From positions 1 to 64,000 of the forward strand of contig DASWIX010000086.1 of NCBI GenBank assembly GCA_036397455.1: a stretch of 64,000 bases of DNA, written 5' to 3'. Source of the DNA: JADFNB01 sp036397455 (lineage in GTDB: Bacteria > Gemmatimonadota > Gemmatimonadetes > Gemmatimonadales > GWC2-71-9). A program made the translations under genes and the position numbers. Shown piece after piece: positions 59,155-64,000 of the stretch (position 1 is the first letter of the stretch; every line of letters starts with the position of its first letter). A model generated the notes under the pieces. That model searched no databases. It saw nothing but the letters and a program-made list of their open reading frames with translations, and was not told the DNA's origin.

Positions 59155-61917
59155 TCAGTTGCCGAGCCGATTCCAGTTCGCGATCGCGTTGAACGCCATG
59201 GCGAACGACCCCTGGGTCTGCCACCGCCAGAACGGCCGAATCGCGAACGACACGACGTGTCCCCGGCCGAGCGGCGCGTCCACCACCGCGGCTCTGCGGG
59301 CCAGGCCGGTTCCCTCCATCAGCCCGGAAACGAGGAGCGAGTCCTGGCGCTGGTGGAACCGCAGGATCACCTTCGCGCGCATCCGCTCCATCTCGGCCAC
59401 CACGGCGGTGTCCATGGCCGCATCACGTTCCCGAGCGCTCACGCTGGTGTCGCGCGCCTGCACGGTGAGGAGTGGCTGGGCATTGAAGTAGACCGGGAAC
59501 GTGGCCTGGTCGTAGCCATAGAGAATCGGGCTCGCCGTGGTCACCGTTTGCGCGCGGAAGACGGCCCCTCGCGTATTCAGTGACCGCGCCTCGGCGATGC
59601 TCACCGTCGGCGTGAACCCGAGGTCGACCGGCAGCGATACGGTCGCCCCTTCCACCAGCAGCAGGCCACCGCGCTCGACGAACCGCCGGAGCGCCGCGGC
59701 CCCTTCCAGGCCCATGCCCGGTCGCATGTCGTCCGTCTCGTCGATGGCACCGAGGTTGGGTGTGAGGTTCGAACGCTTCCACGGGACCGGCGGCCCCACC
59801 ATCGGCATCCCGTTGAGCAACGAGCCGCCAAAGCCGCGTGTGTGCGGGAACACGACGACATCGATCTGGTCAAGCGTGCCGCGCGTGCGCAGGTCCTGGT
59901 CGGAGATGTAGGTGTACGGGATCCGGAACGTGTCGAACGCAAAGCGCACCCAGCCCTCGTCCTGCGTGGAGCGCCACGTGTGCATGAGGGCGATCCGCGG
60001 CAACGCGATGGCGTGCTGCGGTACTTCGGGCGCGGAACCTACCGCGACCGCTTCGAGGCCCAGCGCCACGATCGCATCGCGCACGGCGGCGCCGCGCTGT
60101 TCCGTCACCACGAAGGTTCCCGCCGGATACTCGTGCTCACCAGCGGTAAACGCCGAGTCAGCGACCGTGACGCGCGCGGTGCCGACTTTCCAGGGCAGCA
60201 CCGCCGAGCGCCAGTCTCCCAGGTGCGGCACGAGATAGACCGACCCCGAGCCCGAGACCGATCCCGCGACCCGCGCATCCTCGGTGAGCGGCGTCATGGG
60301 GTGCCGCAGGATGGAGGAGTCGGCGACCTGCACGGTCTTCACGTGCCGCAACGCATCGAGCGTCCATCCGGTATCGTCGTACGGCCGCGGATCGTCGGCG
60401 CCGTACTGCTGAATCGCGAGCACCGTGCGCACCGTCTGCGTGTAGGGCTGGTCCATCCGAACGATCCAGTCCCCGGGAGCGACTTCGACGCTGCCGGCAC
60501 CGGGCCGCGAGCTGCCGCTGCTCAGCGTGAACGCTTCCGAAGCCACGTGCACTTCGGTTCCGTGTGCGCGGAACAGGTTGACGAGGTCGGCCGCTTCTGC
60601 CGCATGCCGCTGGTGGCGCGGCACCACGTAGGCGTACGGCGCCGTGGTCGTGCCGCGACGGACGATCCGTTCGGCCTTGGCCGCGTAGTTCTCGAGGAAC
60701 GTCGTGCGGTGATCGGCGACGTACCGCAGCGCGATCAGCACGCCGGACTGCTGGTAGTTGATGTTGGTACGAATGCACCAGCGCACCCCGTTCACCGGCG
60801 GGTTGGGCCGGTACCACTCCCGATCGGTCTGAGTGGATCGCAGGTCGACCGTATGACAGTCGGCGCCACTCGACGTATACGTCTCGTAGAAGCGCCCGAC
60901 ACTGTTGTGCAGGTTGGCAATGGCCAACACGTAGTTGGGCGCCCAGCCGTCGTAGAAGCCGTGGGTCCAGACCCCCGGCAGACCGCGCCGGGTGAGTTCG
61001 TTGATCTCCTGGTACGCCAACTGGTGCCATTCATCTACCACGATCGCGTCGAACTCGTCGTTGTACGGGCCGGTGCCCGTGCTGGTGTAGAGGAACGGCA
61101 CGGACTCGTGGAGGTCGTGTCCGATGACGGGTTTCCACTCGAGGAACGCGCGGATGTAGTTCTGGGTCAGGCGCTGCGAGAGCACCATCCCGTCGCGGTT
61201 GTTGTCGTGCGCGGTATACTTGCCCCAGTAGGCGAGGCTCACGCCGCGCGACGGGAGATGGAGCGACTTCGCCAATCGATAGGTGTCGACGATGCGGTCG
61301 CGTCCGTCGACCTCGAGCACCGGGGTGATCAGCGTGATCACCCCGTCGCGTATCGCGCGCACATGCTCCGACTCGTCCACCGCCAGCCGATACGCCAGTT
61401 CCATCAGCATTTCCGGGCTCCCCGTCTCCGGCGAGTGGATGGACCCCGTGAGCCAGTAGACCGGTTTGGCGGATCGGATCAGGCCGTCGCGTTCCTCCGC
61501 GGCGAGCCCCCGCGGATCCGCCAGTCGCGCGAGCATGGCGCGGTACTCGTCGAGCCGGCCGATCGTCGTCTCGTCGGCGATCGCGAGCAGCAGCATCTCG
61601 CGCCCCTCGTCGCTCATGCCGAGTGAGAACAACTGCGCGCGCGGCGACGCATCGGCCACGGACTTGAAGTAGCGGTTGACATCCGCCACGTAGCTCAACC
61701 GGCCGATCGTGCCGGGCACGTAGCCCAAGACGGCGAGCGGCGTGGGGACGGTCGCCGACGCCGGGAGATAGTCGACCAATTCGGTCGTGAACTTCCACAC
61801 GGGATCGGTGGGGGTGAGTTCGCGGATCTGCGCCGTGTACGCGGAGTCGATCCGTTGCTGGGCGGCGGCGGAGCCCGCGACGAGCAGCAGGGCGGCGACA
61901 AGGAATCGAGACGACAT
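59155..61917 (-). CDS. Secreted M14-family zinc carboxypeptidase-like protein, long form
   Basis: The 920-residue protein has a signal peptide (SSRFLVAALLLVAGSAAAQQ) and an M14 domain with SIHSPETGSPE (HxxE zinc ligands), YTAHDNNRDGM and VIGHDLHES. The C-terminal half (LPRIALMHTWRSTQDEGWVR) looks like a class I glutamine amidotransferase-like fold, common in long secreted M14 peptidases of this kind. The start was set at the ATG at 61917 because of the leader; the frame is open for 50 more codons. A divergent paralogue lies upstream. Confidence 0.88.
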   Translation of the reverse strand: MSSRFLVAALLLVAGSAAAQQRIDSAYTAQIRELTPTDPVWKFTTELVDYLPASATVPTPLAVLGYVPGTIGRLSYVADVNRYFKSVADASPRAQLFSLGMSDEGREMLLLAIADETTIGRLDEYRAMLARLADPRGLAAEERDGLIRSAKPVYWLTGSIHSPETGSPEMLMELAYRLAVDESEHVRAIRDGVITLITPVLEVDGRDRIVDTYRLAKSLHLPSRGVSLAYWGKYTAHDNNRDGMVLSQRLTQNYIRAFLEWKPVIGHDLHESVPFLYTSTGTGPYNDEFDAIVVDEWHQLAYQEINELTRRGLPGVWTHGFYDGWAPNYVLAIANLHNSVGRFYETYTSSGADCHTVDLRSTQTDREWYRPNPPVNGVRWCIRTNINYQQSGVLIALRYVADHRTTFLENYAAKAERIVRRGTTTAPYAYVVPRHQRHAAEAADLVNLFRAHGTEVHVASEAFTLSSGSSRPGAGSVEVAPGDWIVRMDQPYTQTVRTVLAIQQYGADDPRPYDDTGWTLDALRHVKTVQVADSSILRHPMTPLTEDARVAGSVSGSGSVYLVPHLGDWRSAVLPWKVGTARVTVADSAFTAGEHEYPAGTFVVTEQRGAAVRDAIVALGLEAVAVGSAPEVPQHAIALPRIALMHTWRSTQDEGWVRFAFDTFRIPYTYISDQDLRTRGTLDQIDVVVFPHTRGFGGSLLNGMPMVGPPVPWKRSNLTPNLGAIDETDDMRPGMGLEGAAALRRFVERGGLLLVEGATVSLPVDLGFTPTVSIAEARSLNTRGAVFRAQTVTTASPILYGYDQATFPVYFNAQPLLTVQARDTSVSARERDAAMDTAVVAEMERMRAKVILRFHQRQDSLLVSGLMEGTGLARRAAVVDAPLGRGHVVSFAIRPFWRWQTQGSFAMAFNAIANWNRLGN

Positions 61918-61987
61918 GTGCGGTACCCGCTTGAGAGAGATCCGGTAAGCTGCCACACCGGCGACCGGTCGGCAACGCGCACCCGCG

Positions 61988-62016
61988 TTGACACACCCCG
62001 CTCGCGCGGGATAACA
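61988..62016 (+). promoter_or_regulatory. Promoter of the second M14 peptidase gene
   Basis: TTGACA (61988-61993) and ATAACA (62011-62016, 17-base spacer; or GATAAC with 16) lie about 50 bases before the ATG at 62066, in the 148-base region between divergent peptidase genes. Confidence 0.55.
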
Positions 62017-62065
62017 TCGCATTCCGCCGGCCGAGGCCACGTCTTTCTCGCTCAGGGATGCTCCC

Positions 62066-64000
62066 ATGCACGCACATCGCCGTCGTTCCGTCGCCCTGTC
62101 CGTCGTCCTGTTCGCGGCGGTCGCGCGGCTTCCGGCCGCGGCGCAGCAGCCGATCCCGAGTCCCGAGGAGTTCTTCGGGCACGTGATGGGGGCGGACCGT
62201 CAGTTGGCCCGCTGGGACCGGCTGGTCGAGTACTACCGGCTCTTGGGTGAGCGAAGCGACCGGATCCTCGTCGTGACCATGGGCCCGAGCACGCTTGGGC
62301 ATCCGTTTCTGGTGTTGTATGTCTCATCGCCGGAGAATCTCGCGCGGCTCGATGAATACCAGCGGCTGAACGCCATCCTCACCGATCCACGCGGACACAC
62401 GGAGGCGGAGGTCGAGCACGCCATCGCCAACGGGAAGGCGGTGGTGGTGCAGTCGTACGGATTGCATTCCACCGAGGTGGCGGCCAGCCAGACCGCCGCC
62501 GAGGTGGCGTATGACATGGTCACGCGCACCGACGAAGAGATGCGCTCCATTCTGACGCAGACCATCGCCATCCTGATCCCCGCGTTCAATCCCGACGGGA
62601 ATGTCATCGTGACCGACTGGTACAACCGCTGGGTCGGAACCGACTACGAAGGCGTCGGCCCGCCGGAACTGTATCATCATTACATCGGGCACGATAACAA
62701 TCGCGATGCGTTCATGCAGAACACCATCGAGTCGTACTACGGCGCCGAGATCCTGTTTCGCGCGTGGGTGCCACAGGCCTACATCGATCATCACCAGATG
62801 GGCCCGTACGGTGCCCGCATCTACGTGCCGCCCTATGCCGAGCCGATTCGACCGCACGGCGATCCGCTGGTGTGGCGTGAGATGGCGTGGTACGGCGCGC
62901 ACATCGCCTACAAGTCGGAAGAGGCCGGCCGCCAGGGCGTGGTGAACTCGGCCGTGTACTCGGGGTGGGGACACTTCGGGTTTCACTGGATCACACCGTT
63001 CCACAACATTGCCGGCATGCTGACCGAGTCGGCCAGCGCGCGGCTGGCGACCCCGCTGTACGTCCATCCCGATCAGCTGCGGGGTTCCCGCCAGCTTCCG
63101 GAATACGAAGCCCAGACCACGTTCCCCAACCCCTGGATGGGCGGCTGGTGGACGGTGCGCGACATGGTCATCAACCAGAAGATCGCCACGTTCGCCGCGC
63201 TGGACATCGCGGCGCGCAACCGGAACACGGTGCTGCGCACCATGTACCTCAAGGCTGTCCGGCAGACCGAGCGTGGCGCCGCGGGCCGGACGGCGGCGTT
63301 CATCGTGCCGGCCGAGCAGCACGACCCGCTCACCGCGGCCACGTTGGTGAACAAGTTGTTGGGCCAGGGGATCGAGGTGCGGCGCGCCGACGCGGGCTTC
63401 ACCCACGAGGGCCGCGTGTACGGAGCGGGATCGTATGTCGTCTCGATGGCGCAGCCCAAGCGGGGAGTGATCCGTTGGCTGTTGGGCCGCACGTTCTATC
63501 CCGACAACACGTACACGCGGAACGCGGACGGCGACCCCATTCGCCCCTACGACATGTCGACCGACAACATTGCGGAGTACATGGGGGTGCGGGTCGATCC
63601 GGTCGGCGCACCCGTCACGAACGGCCTGACGGTCGTGGCCGATACCGTCGACCCGACCGGTGCGGTGGCGCGCGGCGCCATTGGCTACGTGGTGGACGGC
63701 CGGCTCAACGCCGCGTTTCGCGCCGTCAACATGCTGTGGGAGGCAGGAGTCCGCGTCCGTCGTGCCGACCGGGCGGCGTCCGCGGTTCGGCCGGGAGACT
63801 GGATCGTAGCCGGATCCGCGCGCGCGGACGTGCTGGCACGGATCGCGGAGGCCACCGGGGTGGACTTCGCGCCGCTCGACGCCGACGCCTCGGCGATCAG
63901 TCGGCAGGTCGAGCGTCCCCGCATCGGGATGTACCACCGGTACCTGGGCGGCAACATGGACGAAGGGTGGACCCGCTGGTTGTTGGAGCACGTTGGCTTC
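62066..64000 (+). CDS. Secreted M14-family zinc carboxypeptidase-like protein, cut by the window end
   Basis: The frame stays open from the ATG to the last base (645 codons). The product has a signal peptide (VALSVVLFAAVARLPAAAQQ) and an M14 domain with SYGLHSTEVAAS (HxxE), FNPDGN and GHDNNRDAFMQ. Its second half aligns with the C-terminal region of the divergent peptidase (ERPRIGMYHRYLGGNMDEGW against LPRIALMHTWRSTQDEGWVR), so the two are paralogues. The C-terminus is missing only because the window ends. Confidence 0.88.
   Translation, partial: MHAHRRRSVALSVVLFAAVARLPAAAQQPIPSPEEFFGHVMGADRQLARWDRLVEYYRLLGERSDRILVVTMGPSTLGHPFLVLYVSSPENLARLDEYQRLNAILTDPRGHTEAEVEHAIANGKAVVVQSYGLHSTEVAASQTAAEVAYDMVTRTDEEMRSILTQTIAILIPAFNPDGNVIVTDWYNRWVGTDYEGVGPPELYHHYIGHDNNRDAFMQNTIESYYGAEILFRAWVPQAYIDHHQMGPYGARIYVPPYAEPIRPHGDPLVWREMAWYGAHIAYKSEEAGRQGVVNSAVYSGWGHFGFHWITPFHNIAGMLTESASARLATPLYVHPDQLRGSRQLPEYEAQTTFPNPWMGGWWTVRDMVINQKIATFAALDIAARNRNTVLRTMYLKAVRQTERGAAGRTAAFIVPAEQHDPLTAATLVNKLLGQGIEVRRADAGFTHEGRVYGAGSYVVSMAQPKRGVIRWLLGRTFYPDNTYTRNADGDPIRPYDMSTDNIAEYMGVRVDPVGAPVTNGLTVVADTVDPTGAVARGAIGYVVDGRLNAAFRAVNMLWEAGVRVRRADRAASAVRPGDWIVAGSARADVLARIAEATGVDFAPLDADASAISRQVERPRIGMYHRYLGGNMDEGWTRWLLEHVGF

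Noticed and set aside
62324..63991. 555-codon minus-strand frame at the window end
   Set aside because: It is opposite the clear M14 peptidase frame, which stays open from 62066 to the last base with family motifs.

Overview
The window is high-GC, densely packed bacterial chromosome. Genes are joined by 4-nt ATGA/GTGA/TTGA overlaps and use many GTG and TTG starts. A one-strand heme-biosynthesis cluster, porin-like and small barrel-like outer-membrane proteins, Mla-type transport, CsgG-like and SpoIID proteins, M6 and M14 secreted peptidases and a short RpoD-type sigma factor together suggest a Gram-negative soil or sediment bacterium, most likely Gemmatimonadota. That placement is inference from gene content. 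No rRNA, tRNA, CRISPR array or transposase was recognised.

Layout. 1-740: tandem palindromic repeats. 751-3703 (minus): peptidase E, lipoprotein and secreted M6 protease. 3713-7033: accessory island with a truncated Fic gene, an AbrB/Doc toxin-antitoxin pair, a small membrane protein, a GNAT acetyltransferase and a frameshifted HicB remnant, separated by hairpins resembling integron attC sites. 7034-8554: alpha-L-fucosidase. 9093-23925 (plus): ccsA and hemA-C-D-B-L-E-N-H-G, then apbE, a porin-like protein, an FMN-binding protein, a small multi-His membrane protein and a membrane peptide. 23926-30270: second accessory zone with a duplicated gene tail, a two-domain cupredoxin lipoprotein, an AbiEii-type pair, decayed WYL-regulator and VapBC genes, an AAA/DUF4143 ATPase and a nucleotidyltransferase pair. 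30270-35924 (minus): rpmE-prfA-prmC-ylbF-tmk-ctp-DUF2520 housekeeping operon. 36084-42737 (plus): Crp/Fnr regulator, MBL hydrolase, CsgG-like protein, Mla-type permease / degenerate ATPase / MCE protein, and a GAF-HD-GYP protein. 42734-58800 (minus): hyuB, hyuA, lnt, Gfo/Idh oxidoreductase, OMP, SpoIID, rimO, yajQ, sigma factor, NtrC-type regulator, thpR, larE, CBS protein and class V aminotransferase. 59155-64000: two divergent M14-type peptidase paralogues, the second cut by the window end.

How parts fit. The hem cluster encodes every step from glutamyl-tRNA to protoheme. The genes following it (an ApbE flavin transferase, a secreted FMN-binding protein with a TGAT flavinylation motif, and a four-helix membrane protein rich in His) look like an extracytoplasmic flavin/heme electron-transfer module fed by that pathway. 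The Mla-like locus is odd because its ATPase has lost essentially every catalytic motif. The two accessory zones hold intact and broken toxin-antitoxin genes, as expected of cassette or island turnover.
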